Of a DNA stretch of 64,000 nt, positions 18,386-27,229 are shown in pieces (position 1 is the stretch's first letter; each line of letters begins with the position of its first letter). Location of the stretch: positions 1,736,001 to 1,800,000 of the forward strand of contig NZ_OZ245785.1 of the NCBI RefSeq assembly GCF_965227785.1, given 5' to 3'. The notes beneath the pieces were generated by a model. It did not search any database and was not told where the DNA came from. It was given only the letters and a program-made list of their open reading frames with translations. The position numbers and the translations under genes are program-made. The stretch comes from Gracilimonas sp965227785 (GTDB lineage: Bacteria > Bacteroidota > Rhodothermia > Balneolales > Balneolaceae).

Positions 18386-18550
18386 ATGTTACGCTGGACA
18401 ATCACATTTTTAGTAATTGCGATAGTCGCTGGTATTTTAGGTTTTGGAGGCATTGCTGGAGCTGCAGCCGGCATCGCTGAAATTTGTTTTTACGTATTCA
18501 TTGTACTGTTTATAGTCTCATTGGTATTTGGAAAACGCCCCAAAGTATAG
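18386..18550 (+). CDS. DUF1328 (YtjA) small membrane protein
   Basis: This 54-residue protein starts at an ATG five bases after a clear AAGGAG. It has two membrane helices, the first with the family pattern WTITFLVIAIVAGILGFGGI, then AAGIAEICFYVFIVLFIVSLVFG and a short basic tail ending RPKV. DUF1328/YtjA proteins are tiny inner-membrane proteins, often induced by stress; their biochemical role is unknown. It stands alone on the plus strand between two minus-strand genes and is short enough to be missed by automatic annotation. Confidence 0.88.
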   Translation: MLRWTITFLVIAIVAGILGFGGIAGAAAGIAEICFYVFIVLFIVSLVFGKRPKV

Positions 18551-18696
18551 CACACAACCTACATGTCGGAACCCGCTTCCGATTTCAAGCAGTTAGAGCC
18601 TGGACAATACATTTACTACCGATAATAAGGTTGACATCCTCTGACGATCACTGAAAAAACACCCTGGTTATTAGCCGACAGATTTGATGGCTGATC

Positions 18697-21084
18697 TTAT
18701 TCACTGCGCAAACTTTTAACCGGATTTTCGGTAGCTGCTTTATAGGATTGAATACTAACTGTAATCCCGGCAATAAGCATAGAAATAACCATTGCTGCCA
18801 GGAAAGGAAAAACATCCAGATCAATGCGATAGCGGAAGTTGGCAAGCCATTCTTTTAGCAAGTACCATGCAACCGGCAAGCTGATGATATTTGATAGCAG
18901 AATCCATTTCAGAAAGTCTTTGCTTAACAGCATACCGATTCCGGTTGTAGTGGATCCAAGAACTTTTCGGATTCCAATCTCTTTTCTTCGCTGCTGAACA
19001 GTAAACACGGAAAGTATAAACAACCCGATAGCTGCAATAGAAATAGCCAGAATTGAGAAGTGACGTATCATCTGTGAAAGGGTTTGTTCTGTACTGTATT
19101 GCTGTGCAAAAGAATCGTCCAGGAAACTGTACTCGAAAGAACGGTTTGGCAAGAATGCACTCCATACTTCTTCTACTTCTGTCAGGGTTCTGCTCATATT
19201 TTGGGCATCTACTTTCAGTGACACCGTCGGTAAAGCTTCACCATAAAACATAATTAATGGCTCCACCTCATGTCGAACCGTAGCAAAGTGAAAATCCTCA
19301 ACCACACCCACTATATTTAATGTAGTTGGATTATCACTGTTAGCTCCAAATGTCAGCGTTTTGTCTGTTCCTGTTTCCCAACCCAGCATCCTTAGAAAAG
19401 CCTGATTCACCAATACGGAATTACCCGAATCCGCATATTGAACTGAAAAATTGCGGCCTTCTGCAATATCGATTCCCATCGTTGGGATATAATTATCATT
19501 AATGTTTGTCACACTGGAGATGATGTTTTCTTCTGACGATACGCCTTCCGGTGTAACTCCTGATCGCCCGTATTGAGATCCGATTTGCTGTACTGAAGCC
19601 CCTACTGATTTAACACCGGGAATTCTGGCCAGTTCATCGTAAAAGGTGACCGCATTATCCGGGTTTTGAAACTGACCCGCGCTTAACGTTACAATCTGAT
19701 CGCGGTCATATCCTAAATCAGCGTTAAAGATGAAGTTCATCTGCTGAAATACAACAATAGTTCCTGCCAGCAAAGCAATAGAAATCATAAACTGCAGAAC
19801 TACCAGTGAATGGCGCAAAAAGGACCCTTTGGAGCTGCTTGAAAATGAACCTTTCAATACCGTGGTAGGCTTGAATGATGAAAGCACCGCAGCAGGATAT
19901 AATCCGGATAGCATCCCAATAAGCAATATGCCGGCTACAGCAGCACCAATAAACTCCGGAGTCAGCAGCCAGCTGATATCCGCATATCTTGAATACATAT
20001 CATTTAAAACAGGGAGCGAAACATAAACCAACGCAACTGACACCACAAAAGCCAGGAGTACCAAAAAGATGGATTCAATCAGGTGCTGCGCAATGAGCTG
20101 ACTTCGCACTCCTCCAACCACTTTTCTTAATCCAATTTCTTTGGCCCGGGATGCTGAACGAGCTGTTACCAAATTCACATAATTAAAGCAGGCAAGAACC
20201 AGCACCATCAAAGCAATAGCCATCATGATATACACATTGCTGATATCGCTTTTCCGGTTATTAACATCAAAAAGAATTTCCGATGAATTCAGATGAACAT
20301 CTGAAAGCGGGATGATGGTAGGGAAAAACATTTCATATCCACCATTATCTGTAGCAACTTGCATAAGCCGGTCCGCAAACTGTTCAGTATCTCTTGGCCG
20401 GTCAAAAAGCACATAGGTTTGAACCGCAATGGTATTCCATGATTCCAGGAACTGTGAGAATCCCTGCTGCCCTTCACCAGCTACCATTGCCTGCAGAACT
20501 TCGAATTGAAAGTGTGAGCTTGGCGGCACGTCTTCCATCACCCCAACAACTTCAAGCAGATTGCCCTGCTGGTTTTCAATAGTCTCCCCTATTATATCTT
20601 CCCTTCCGAATACCCGATCGGCAAAGCTTTGTGTTACCACCACCGTTCCTGGACGTGTAAGTACATCTTCGTATGAACCCCGAATCAGCTCAAAATCAAA
20701 AATTTTGAAAAATGAATTTTCAGTGAGGTAGGAAGTTTCAACCAGGTAATTCTCGTTATTATACCTTACCGAACTTTGGCCCTGACTGCTGATCCTGACC
20801 GTCTCAACGATCTCCGGTAAATTTTCTTCCAGTGCCGGTCCCAATGCAGGGTAAGAAACGCCTACACGTTGTGAAGAAACCCCGCGGGCTTTATCAATCG
20901 TTACCACACGGCCGATACGCTCATAGTTAGAATTGAATTTATTGAAGCTCAAATCCTCCCACACATAGAGCCCAAGAATGATGAAAGCCGAAATCCCCAA
21001 AACCAAACCAAGTAAATTTACCCCGGTGTATCCTTTATGTTTGATCAGATTTCTCCACGAGGTCAGAATATAATTTTTAAACAT
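18697..21084 (-). CDS. FtsX/MacB-type ABC transporter permease
   Basis: This is a 795-residue permease. The ATG used starts MFKNYILTSWRNLIKHKGYT, the usual beginning of the family; an in-frame TTG 33 bp upstream is less likely. It has helix 1 near residues 20-42, a MacB-type periplasmic domain (about 45-270), three helices with the typical NYVNLVTARSASRAKEIGLRK, a second periplasmic domain, and a second FtsX block with QQRRKEIGIRKVLGST. Such proteins work with a separate ATPase in lipoprotein trafficking, efflux or signalling. No ATPase or adaptor gene is adjacent, so this is one of the many stand-alone Bacteroidota-type permeases. The substrate is unknown. Confidence 0.92.
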   Translation of the reverse strand: MFKNYILTSWRNLIKHKGYTGVNLLGLVLGISAFIILGLYVWEDLSFNKFNSNYERIGRVVTIDKARGVSSQRVGVSYPALGPALEENLPEIVETVRISSQGQSSVRYNNENYLVETSYLTENSFFKIFDFELIRGSYEDVLTRPGTVVVTQSFADRVFGREDIIGETIENQQGNLLEVVGVMEDVPPSSHFQFEVLQAMVAGEGQQGFSQFLESWNTIAVQTYVLFDRPRDTEQFADRLMQVATDNGGYEMFFPTIIPLSDVHLNSSEILFDVNNRKSDISNVYIMMAIALMVLVLACFNYVNLVTARSASRAKEIGLRKVVGGVRSQLIAQHLIESIFLVLLAFVVSVALVYVSLPVLNDMYSRYADISWLLTPEFIGAAVAGILLIGMLSGLYPAAVLSSFKPTTVLKGSFSSSSKGSFLRHSLVVLQFMISIALLAGTIVVFQQMNFIFNADLGYDRDQIVTLSAGQFQNPDNAVTFYDELARIPGVKSVGASVQQIGSQYGRSGVTPEGVSSEENIISSVTNINDNYIPTMGIDIAEGRNFSVQYADSGNSVLVNQAFLRMLGWETGTDKTLTFGANSDNPTTLNIVGVVEDFHFATVRHEVEPLIMFYGEALPTVSLKVDAQNMSRTLTEVEEVWSAFLPNRSFEYSFLDDSFAQQYSTEQTLSQMIRHFSILAISIAAIGLFILSVFTVQQRRKEIGIRKVLGSTTTGIGMLLSKDFLKWILLSNIISLPVAWYLLKEWLANFRYRIDLDVFPFLAAMVISMLIAGITVSIQSYKAATENPVKSLRSE

Positions 21085-21221
21085 GAGCACACTTTTTTTA
21101 ATGATGGATGAAGGCAAAATTCCACTGCTTTACGCATCATACATAAAACAGGTTACCCAAAAGACGAGCAAAATCCGAAAAAAGGTGTAAATCACATGTT
21201 TTTAATTACGCCCCTCTTAGC

Positions 21222-21629
21222 TTAACTGGCTTCCACATACTTTTTAAAGTTATTCAGAATGGCCTGCCAGCCTTCTTTTTGCATTTCTATTGAGTTTTCG
21301 GATTCGGCATCAAAAACAGTTATAACTTTGGTTTTCCCCTCCAGGCTCTCAAAATCGGTAACCACTTTCCTTCCGTCATCGAGGGTATATACTATTTTCT
21401 TTTGCTTGATCACTTCGTCGTAGGTAGCTTCGAAATCAAAACCAAAACTGCCATCTTTGGCCTCCATTCTTGCTTTATACCTTCCACCGGGTTGCAAGTC
21501 ATTTTCTGCACTTGGGCAGTGCCAGTCATCGGAAGCAAAGTTCCAGTTTGTGATGTGCTCAGGAAGCGAGTAGTAATCCCATACTTTTTGAACGTCCGCA
21601 TCAACTGTGGTTTGAATAGTAATTTTCAT
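21222..21629 (-). CDS. SRPBCC/AHSA1 family protein
   Basis: This 135-residue protein has the START-like fold pattern: strand MKITIQTTVDADVQKVWDYY, then helix, the typical PEHITNWNFASDDWHCP, and a C-terminal helix GWQAILNNFKKYVEA. AHSA1-type proteins bind small hydrophobic ligands in a deep cavity; many are uncharacterised and lie with PhnB/VOC genes, as here. It is the last gene of the minus-strand cluster of small proteins that runs from 24.9 kb down to 21.2 kb. It lies about 50 bp downstream of the PhnB-like gene. Confidence 0.88.
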   Translation of the reverse strand: MKITIQTTVDADVQKVWDYYSLPEHITNWNFASDDWHCPSAENDLQPGGRYKARMEAKDGSFGFDFEATYDEVIKQKKIVYTLDDGRKVVTDFESLEGKTKVITVFDAESENSIEMQKEGWQAILNNFKKYVEAS

Positions 21630-21681
21630 TTTATAATAGGTTTGATTGTTGTTTCATAACTCTGAACCAAAACGGTAAATT

Positions 21682-22104
21682 TTAATCAGCAAAAGTAATC
21701 ATCCACTTTATGCCGAATTTGTCGGTTAGCATCCCGAAGTAATCGCCCCAGAATGCATCTTGCATTTCCATCTCAATTTCTGCCCCTTCCGAAAGCCCTT
21801 TAAAAAATTGATCGGCTTGCTCCCTGCTGTCGGCTGAAATACACAAGTAGAAATTGTTTCCTGGTTTCACCTTTTGGCCCATCGACTCAAGAGCATCCGT
21901 AGCCATTATCATGTTGTTGTCCCCAAAAGGTAGGGCAACGTGCATTACTTTATTCCTTTCTTCTTCGGAGAGCTGCTCGGCTTCAGGTGCATTGGTGAAC
22001 CTGGAAATTCCTCCAATGAATTCTCCACCAAAAATGGATTGATAAAATTTAAATGCTTTTTCAGTATTTCCCTGAAAATTCAGGTACGGATTAATGGTTG
22101 GCAT
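21682..22104 (-). CDS. VOC family protein, PhnB/3-demethylubiquinone-methyltransferase-like
   Basis: This 140-residue protein has two beta-alpha-beta-beta-beta modules of the vicinal oxygen chelate superfamily. It starts PTINPYLNFQGNTEKAFKFY and continues with QSIFGGEF, as in PhnB-like proteins, and ends FGMLTDKFGIKWMITF. The family includes metal-dependent dioxygenases, glyoxalases and resistance proteins, and PhnB-like members mostly lack a proven activity. It lies between the SRPBCC and NTF2-like genes on the same strand, with spacings of about 50 bp on both sides. Confidence 0.9.
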   Translation of the reverse strand: MPTINPYLNFQGNTEKAFKFYQSIFGGEFIGGISRFTNAPEAEQLSEEERNKVMHVALPFGDNNMIMATDALESMGQKVKPGNNFYLCISADSREQADQFFKGLSEGAEIEMEMQDAFWGDYFGMLTDKFGIKWMITFAD

Positions 22105-22156
22105 AATTTCGGATTTAAATGTTTGTGGTTTTTTTTAAGACATCTGGTTCTGTTAT

Positions 22157-22507
22157 TCAGTTTACCTCAATAACGTAGGAGGTCAGTTCTTTCACTTTCG
22201 GGTTTTTAAATCCGCTGAATTTATAGATATCGCAAAATGCATACGTCTTATCTCCGGCTGGCATCTTCATAGTTCCATCTACCGCAGCCGAATCTCCGTG
22301 CGTAATTATATTATTAATTTTAATCTGATACGCTTTTTCACTTTTCATTTTTTCTAAGGCTTTTGAGAATTCTTCTTTCCCCTTCACCGAAAAATCACCA
22401 ACGGCGATCCAGCTTATATCGTCGGTTACATTATCAAGAATGAAGTTGATATCACTTGTGGCAAAAGCTTCATTAAATTCTTTCAAAATCTTACCCTTTT
22501 GTGTCAT
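22157..22507 (-). CDS. NTF2-like/SnoaL-type protein
   Basis: This 116-residue protein has the cone-shaped NTF2 fold pattern: N-terminal helix ILKEFNEAFATSDINFILDN, then VTDDISWIAVGDFSVKGKEE, and paired strands ending FKNPKVKELTSYVIEV. Proteins of this group are small-molecule isomerases, cyclases or ligand binders; no catalytic Asp/His pair can be asserted here. Its start overlaps the stop of the 72-residue gene by 4 bp (ATGA), so the two are translationally coupled. Confidence 0.82.
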   Translation of the reverse strand: MTQKGKILKEFNEAFATSDINFILDNVTDDISWIAVGDFSVKGKEEFSKALEKMKSEKAYQIKINNIITHGDSAAVDGTMKMPAGDKTYAFCDIYKFSGFKNPKVKELTSYVIEVN

Positions 22508-22722
22508 GGCAATACCTCCATTTGATGTCCATAATTCTTAATTATTTTCTTGATCTGCACCTCTTTTACCCCCATTCGGCTTTCAACCCGCAATACCTTG
22601 TCGGAATTTTCCAGGTCAAAACTGGGACAACTTTCAGGGAGTTCGGCACGGATTTTCTGAAGGATCTCTTTAGCCAGCTCCCGGTTATCTACTGTTGTTT
22701 TATACACTTTTATATCGCTCAT
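22504..22722 (-). CDS. small conserved-looking protein, unknown function
   Basis: This 72-residue protein (MSDIKVYKTTVDNRELAKEI at the N-terminus) has a beta-alpha-beta-beta-alpha pattern with the segment CPSFDLENSDKVLRVES. The pattern resembles small ferredoxin-like or heavy-metal-associated-type folds but without a CxxC. It overlaps the genes on both sides by 4 bp (ATGA in each case), so it is firmly part of a coupled three-gene unit. No family is recognised. Confidence 0.75.
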   Translation of the reverse strand: MSDIKVYKTTVDNRELAKEILQKIRAELPESCPSFDLENSDKVLRVESRMGVKEVQIKKIIKNYGHQMEVLP

Positions 22723-23102
22723 TCGTATTCTTCTATAATCGATAGAATGTTACCAGCAGAATCTTTGAACCATGCAATTAAAGGTCCACGCCCCCTACTA
22801 ATCCCTTTCTCATCTGTTTCGATATTGCCTTCATATTGTTCAAAGGTGATGCCTTTACTGGTCAGAGTATCAACGGCTTCTTCTATATCACCCACTACAA
22901 AATTCAAAACAGTGAATACGGCTGGTTTATGATCCGTTCCTTTTGGATAAACGATGGCTCGATCTCCACCCGGCAAATCAATATTCAAAAATCCCATTTC
23001 GTCTTTTGTCACTGACAGCCCAAGCGTTTCACTATAGAACTCCAGAGCTTTTTCAAGATCATTGACTGAAAAACTGCTGAATGTGTTTTTAATACTTAGC
23101 AT
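22719..23102 (-). CDS. VOC family (glyoxalase-like) protein
   Basis: This 127-residue protein contains one glyoxalase/bleomycin-resistance fold: FSVNDLEKALEFYSETLGL at residues 10-28, then DGDRAIVYPKG-like strands and a C-terminal GPLIAWFKDSAGNILSIIEE, the usual end of VOC domains. It could be a metal-dependent enzyme or a binding protein; the ligand is not evident. It is the first gene of the coupled unit with the 72-residue protein and the NTF2-like gene. Confidence 0.9.
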   Translation of the reverse strand: MLSIKNTFSSFSVNDLEKALEFYSETLGLSVTKDEMGFLNIDLPGGDRAIVYPKGTDHKPAVFTVLNFVVGDIEEAVDTLTSKGITFEQYEGNIETDEKGISRGRGPLIAWFKDSAGNILSIIEEYE

Positions 23103-23184
23103 ATCGTCTGTATTTAAGTTTGTACATTGTCATTACTACTCCGGTATAAAACCCGGGGTTTGATTTGCAGGAAAAACGCTAACA

Positions 23185-23595
23185 TCATTTCTCCAACTTA
23201 TTTATATCCATATATAACACATTCCAGCGGTGTCCGTCCAAATCTGTAAAAGCACAGCCATACATCCATCCTTGTATTTCCGAGGGTTTGGCAAAAACGG
23301 TTCCCCCTGCTTTTTCTACTTTCTGAGCCACTTCATCTACCTCTTCACGACTTTCAGCATCAAACGAAATCATCATTTCCGATGACTTTGAGGTATCGGT
23401 AATCTCATGTTGAATCACTTCTTTAAAAGTGCCTTCACTGATAAGCATCACCGGAACTTTCTTTTCACCTACCTTCATAGCTGCCATGTCTTCTCTTTCC
23501 CGGTTCTCGTCAAACGAAAATCCAATGGCTTTAAAGAATGTTTTCGATTTTTGGATGTCTTTGACCGGCAGATTGAGCCATAATTCTTTCGTCAT
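23185..23595 (-). CDS. VOC family protein, glyoxalase-like
   Basis: This 136-residue protein opens TKELWLNLPVKDIQKSKTFF and contains AIGFSFDENRE. It ends GWMYGCAFTDLDGHRWNVLYMDI, matching the extradiol-dioxygenase/glyoxalase-like VOC group that often accompanies DHFR-like genes in stress or detoxification clusters. The C-terminal DGHRWN keeps the position where VOC enzymes carry a metal-binding histidine or glutamate. It lies 11 bp downstream of the reductase-like gene and is probably co-transcribed with it. Confidence 0.88.
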   Translation of the reverse strand: MTKELWLNLPVKDIQKSKTFFKAIGFSFDENREREDMAAMKVGEKKVPVMLISEGTFKEVIQHEITDTSKSSEMMISFDAESREEVDEVAQKVEKAGGTVFAKPSEIQGWMYGCAFTDLDGHRWNVLYMDINKLEK

Positions 23596-23606
23596 CGTTA
23601 GTTCCT

Positions 23607-24272
23607 TTATTTTTGATTTGAATTTTCTTTCCTGGTTATAATCACATGAGTGGCTTTATCGGTAGTAACATGTTTGCTGCATTCATATCCTAAAGACATC
23701 AGGTCTATTCCTGAAAATAGATGTTCTCCTCTTCCTAAAAGTACGGGTGAAACAGCCACATGCATTTCATCAATCAGTTTGGCCTTCAGGTACTGCCGGA
23801 TGGTATTCACCCCACCTCCTACCCGTACATCTTTGCCATTTGCCGAGTCAAAAGCTTGTTCAAGTGCAGCATGAATTCCTTCGGTAACAAAATAAAAGAT
23901 TGTTCCTCCTTCCATTTCAATGGGATCGCGTTCATAGTTCGTTAACACAAAAACCGGAACATGATACGGCGGGTTATCTCCCCACCAGCCTTTCCATTCG
24001 TCATTCTCCCAAGGGCCGCGTATGGGGCCAAACATATTGCGCCCCAAAATCCATGCGCCGATATTATCAAAGCCACGAGCTGCGAAGTCATCGTCTACAC
24101 CGGTTTCACCACCTTCTGCTTCGCCGTGCATAAATTGAAACGTGTTTGTAGGAAAGAACCATTGATGAAGGCCATCCCCGCCTACTCCCAGCGGATTATC
24201 CAAGCTTTGATCAGGTCCGGCACCAAAGCCATCTATTGATATAGAAAAACTTTCAACTCGTAACTTTTGCAT
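23607..24272 (-). CDS. RibD C-terminal/dihydrofolate reductase family protein
   Basis: This 221-residue protein has the DHFR-like Rossmann fold of the RibD_C family: VESFSISIDGFGAG at the start, NIGAWILGRNMFGPIRGPWE near residue 90, HVPVFVLTNY at mid-protein, DVRVGGGVNTIRQYLKAKLI in the cofactor region and DEMHVAVSPVLLGRGEHLF toward the end. Such proteins are NADPH-binding reductases of mostly unknown substrate; they are not the housekeeping FolA. It heads a probable operon with the VOC gene downstream. Confidence 0.92.
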   Translation of the reverse strand: MQKLRVESFSISIDGFGAGPDQSLDNPLGVGGDGLHQWFFPTNTFQFMHGEAEGGETGVDDDFAARGFDNIGAWILGRNMFGPIRGPWENDEWKGWWGDNPPYHVPVFVLTNYERDPIEMEGGTIFYFVTEGIHAALEQAFDSANGKDVRVGGGVNTIRQYLKAKLIDEMHVAVSPVLLGRGEHLFSGIDLMSLGYECSKHVTTDKATHVIITRKENSNQK

Positions 24273-24319
24273 CTGACTATTTCTTTAATGTTAGATCACC
24301 AATTCTGATATTTCTATTC

Positions 24320-24808
24320 TTAAGACTTTCCTTCATAAGCTTTTCTCAATTCATCTATGTTCAGCTTTTTCATTTTGAGAAGAGCCTCCATCATTCGCTC
24401 CTTATTCCCGATACCACGTTCGTTCATCATCTCTCCAATCTCCCGGGGCACTACTTGCCACGAAACACCATACTTATCCTTCAGCCAACCGCATTGCTCT
24501 GCTTTGGGATCGGCCGACAGCCTTTCCCAATAGTAATCTATTTCCTTCTGATCTTCACAATTTATGATAAGTGAAACAGCCTCATTGAATTTGAAATGAG
24601 GCCCGCCATTTAATGCCTGAAATGAATTCCCGTTCAGTTCAAAATCAACCGTCATAACAGAACCGGCTTCACGTCCATGAATTTCATGCCCGGCCTCTCC
24701 ATAATAACTGGTATTCGTAATTTTGGAGTCTTTGAATACTGATGTGTAGAATTTTGCTGCCTCTTCCGCTTGGCTGTCAAACCACAAACAAGTAGTAATT
24801 TTATTCAT
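24320..24808 (-). CDS. VOC family protein, 3-demethylubiquinone-9 3-methyltransferase-like
   Basis: The chosen ATG gives 162 residues and starts MNKITTCLWFDSQAEEAAKF, the standard beginning of this family; the open frame runs 78 bp further upstream with a hydrophobic stretch and is probably not translated. Other hallmarks are FYTSVFKDSKI, GNSFQALNGGPHFKFNEA and AEQCGWLKDKYGVSWQVVP. Despite the domain name, members have no methyltransferase fold; they are VOC proteins of unclear role. The gene is divergent from the GlxA-type regulator, which is well placed to control it. Confidence 0.88.
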   Translation of the reverse strand: MNKITTCLWFDSQAEEAAKFYTSVFKDSKITNTSYYGEAGHEIHGREAGSVMTVDFELNGNSFQALNGGPHFKFNEAVSLIINCEDQKEIDYYWERLSADPKAEQCGWLKDKYGVSWQVVPREIGEMMNERGIGNKERMMEALLKMKKLNIDELRKAYEGKS

Positions 24809-24961
24809 AATCACAGTCGGTATTTTGAGTATTAATATTAAAGCTATAGCAGTAATGGTTTTTAAGTACATGATATTTTTATACACAATACACTGCCGCT
24901 CATATACTTACGCAAACATAATGCCTAAAAACCAATGTTACCCTGTGTAAATCCGCCAATC

Positions 24962-24991
24962 TTGCAGGTTGATTGCGACATGCTACTTTAG
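24962..24991 (+). promoter_or_regulatory. possible promoter of the GlxA-type regulator gene
   Basis: TTG at 24962-24964 and TACTTTAG at 24984-24991 are 19 bp apart, close to the Bacteroidota-type -33 TTG and -7 TAnnTTTG. The last position pair differs from consensus, so this is tentative. It lies 49 bp before the start codon. Confidence 0.35.
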
Positions 24992-25039
24992 TTAATTAGA
25001 ATATCAGTTTGAGTAAAAAATGAAACCAATCCTGGGCAA

Positions 25040-26023
25040 ATGAAGCATGTATCAATACTCATCCCTCGCGGACATACAAGCATTGTAAACATTGGCGGTA
25101 CACACCAGATTCTAAATATGGTGAACAGCATGTTGCAGGAAAAAGGCGGGTCTCCGGTATTTGATGTTCATATGGTTGGGTTAGAAAAGGAGATAAAACA
25201 AACCACAGGTCTTTTTGCCGTAAGCCCGGATTGCCTGTTAGCAGATGTACCCAAAACAGATCTCATCATTATACCGGCTATTCATGATGATCTGGAGAAA
25301 GCACTGGAATGGAATAAGGCCTTCCTCCCCTGGATTGTGGAGCAGTATAAAAATGGAGCTGAGGTAGTCAGTTTTTGTGTAGGTGCTTTCTTTCTTGCGG
25401 CAACCGGATTGCTGGACGGCAAACAATGCGCTACCCACTGGATGCACGCTGCCAACCTCAGAAGTATGTTCCCAAAAGTGAGGGTGGTTGATGAAAAAAT
25501 CATGACTGAAGAAGATGGAATCTATACGAGCGGAGGAGCTTATGCTTTTCTGAACCTCGTGCTGCATTTAATCGAGAAATATGCCGGAAGGGAAGCCGCA
25601 ATATTTTCCTCTAAAGCCTTCTCTATTGATATAGACCGAAATAGCCAATCTCCTTTTATTATTTTTGAAGGTCAAAAAGATCACACGGATGATAAAGTGA
25701 AAAAAGCCCAGAAATTCATCGAAGATCACTTTGAAAAAATGATTCGCGTTGATGACTTGGCTGATCAATTTGCCATGAGCCGGCGCACCCTTGAGCGCCG
25801 GTTTAAAAAAGCCACTTCCAACACCATCACCGAATATATACAACGGGTAAAGGTAGAAGCTGCCAAGAAAAGCCTGGAATCGAGTCGCAAAAACGTGACT
25901 GAAGTGATGTACGACGTAGGCTATTCTGATACAAAATCATTCCGGGATTTATTTCGCCGGATCACCGGACTCACCCCTATAGAGTACCGGGATAAATACA
26001 ACCGGGATGCCGTTGCTGTTTAG
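25040..26023 (+). CDS. GlxA-type transcriptional regulator (DJ-1/PfpI domain plus AraC HTH)
   Basis: This 327-residue protein has an N-terminal DJ-1/PfpI-like domain (residues 1-190), with the cysteine elbow VSFCVGAFFLAATGLLDG (Cys113) followed by THWMHA. The C-terminal AraC/XylS domain (about 220-325) has two helix-turn-helix units, DDLADQFAMSRRTLERRFK and VTEVMYDVGYSDTKSFRDLF. Such proteins are ligand-responsive activators; the PfpI part probably senses a small molecule. It is transcribed divergently from the row of small VOC, reductase and SRPBCC genes, which are its likely targets. Confidence 0.93.
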   Translation: MKHVSILIPRGHTSIVNIGGTHQILNMVNSMLQEKGGSPVFDVHMVGLEKEIKQTTGLFAVSPDCLLADVPKTDLIIIPAIHDDLEKALEWNKAFLPWIVEQYKNGAEVVSFCVGAFFLAATGLLDGKQCATHWMHAANLRSMFPKVRVVDEKIMTEEDGIYTSGGAYAFLNLVLHLIEKYAGREAAIFSSKAFSIDIDRNSQSPFIIFEGQKDHTDDKVKKAQKFIEDHFEKMIRVDDLADQFAMSRRTLERRFKKATSNTITEYIQRVKVEAAKKSLESSRKNVTEVMYDVGYSDTKSFRDLFRRITGLTPIEYRDKYNRDAVAV

Positions 26024-26057
26024 TCAGCTTTGATTCTTCACTGATCTCAAAGTTTTT

Positions 26058-27026
26058 TTAGAAACTATTCAGCATAGTTTTGGCATTGGTTCCGTAGTCT
26101 ATAAGTTGCAGAGATGAAATTACTTCCTCTCCTTCCATCGTTGAAGACTTCACAACTCCACCCGGCACAGCTTCTGAAGTCACTCTCCATAACTTTAAAG
26201 AAATCTCCGGAGCTACCCCAAAGTCAATCAGGTCGGCAGTAAAGGTTCCTTTTGGAACTTCCACAGAAACCCCTGTTTCAGCAACAGCTCCTTCAATGGA
26301 TTCCTGTGTCAACTTTTGAGGCTGAGAGTACCAGCCTTCCGACACCGGTTTTTCCTGTGGCTCAGAATCGCCCATCTTCTCCCGCAGTCGTACAATCTGC
26401 TGTCTTCCTTCCGAAAATAATACTTCAGCAACATACACAGGCTCATCTTCATCCTCCTCAAACATCACGATTTGCCACCACTGCTGGCCGTTATCCAGTT
26501 CCTTCAGAAATCCTTTCTTCATGATGGTGCCGATTTCACCTTCTCCATCTGAAACCTGCCATTGGGTCCAGCCGCCTTCGGGGTAATCTTCCACTTCCAG
26601 CTCGTACCCGTATCCTGTAAACAGGTAGTTAAACATCATCGGGTACATATTCACATTCATGTTGATCCCGAAATTCAAAGACGCCATCTGAACTTCGCCG
26701 GTCAGCCTGGCCGTAACCGTTTTCCCCCTGTCAGCTGGCATGGTCACGATCATGTTATTCGGCATATAGTTATCAGCATATACGGCAATGTTGTGAATAC
26801 CCAGCGAACCAAACCTGACTTTTGCGGTCCCGTCAGCACCAGTTGTTGTCTGCCGGCCATTTGAAGCTTCTACCTGAGCTCCCTTTACCGGATTCCCTTC
26901 TTGATCCAGCACTTCCACCGTCACCGAATTGATGGGCACTTTGTTCAGCATTTCTGCCCCCGGCATCATACAGCCTGTAATTATCATTGCTGTAATCACA
27001 CCCAATATTCCTAAACCCCGTCTCAT
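26058..27026 (-). CDS. lipoprotein with an N-terminal carboxypeptidase-regulatory-like (Ig-fold) domain
   Basis: This 322-residue protein has a lipobox at IITGC (Cys19). Residues about 33-105 form a carboxypeptidase-regulatory-like beta-sandwich (VTVEVLDQEGNPVKGAQVEA, then TGADGTAKVRFGSLGIHNIAV). The rest is unassigned and rich in tryptophan and acidic residues (WTQWQVSDGEGEIG, GQQWWQIVMFEEDEDE). The Ig-like domain is common in Bacteroidota surface lipoproteins, and the C-terminal part may be a sensor or adhesion module. It lies more than 200 bp from secG and appears to be a single transcript. Confidence 0.78.
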   Translation of the reverse strand: MRRGLGILGVITAMIITGCMMPGAEMLNKVPINSVTVEVLDQEGNPVKGAQVEASNGRQTTTGADGTAKVRFGSLGIHNIAVYADNYMPNNMIVTMPADRGKTVTARLTGEVQMASLNFGINMNVNMYPMMFNYLFTGYGYELEVEDYPEGGWTQWQVSDGEGEIGTIMKKGFLKELDNGQQWWQIVMFEEDEDEPVYVAEVLFSEGRQQIVRLREKMGDSEPQEKPVSEGWYSQPQKLTQESIEGAVAETGVSVEVPKGTFTADLIDFGVAPEISLKLWRVTSEAVPGGVVKSSTMEGEEVISSLQLIDYGTNAKTMLNSF

Positions 27027-27172
27027 TATCTATCTCCTTTAGTTTTTAATTAAGAGCTACATTTATTTTACAATGCGAAATAAAATATGAAAAAGGATTA
27101 TATCTGCCACATAAAGCAAAACTTTTTTTGAGGGCAGGTTTGGAACTCGTCTTTTTATTAGATCAAGCCCAT

Positions 27173-27206
27173 AAAAAAAGCCTCGCTCCATATAGAACGA
27201 GGCTTT
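27173..27206 (-). terminator. rho-independent terminator of secG
   Basis: Read on the minus strand, a 9-bp stem AAAGCCTCG / CGAGGCTTT is followed by a run of T residues (the A-run at 27173-27179). It is 24 bp after the secG stop codon. Confidence 0.88.
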
Positions 27207-27229
27207 GAATTTCTTCAATTTAACGACTG

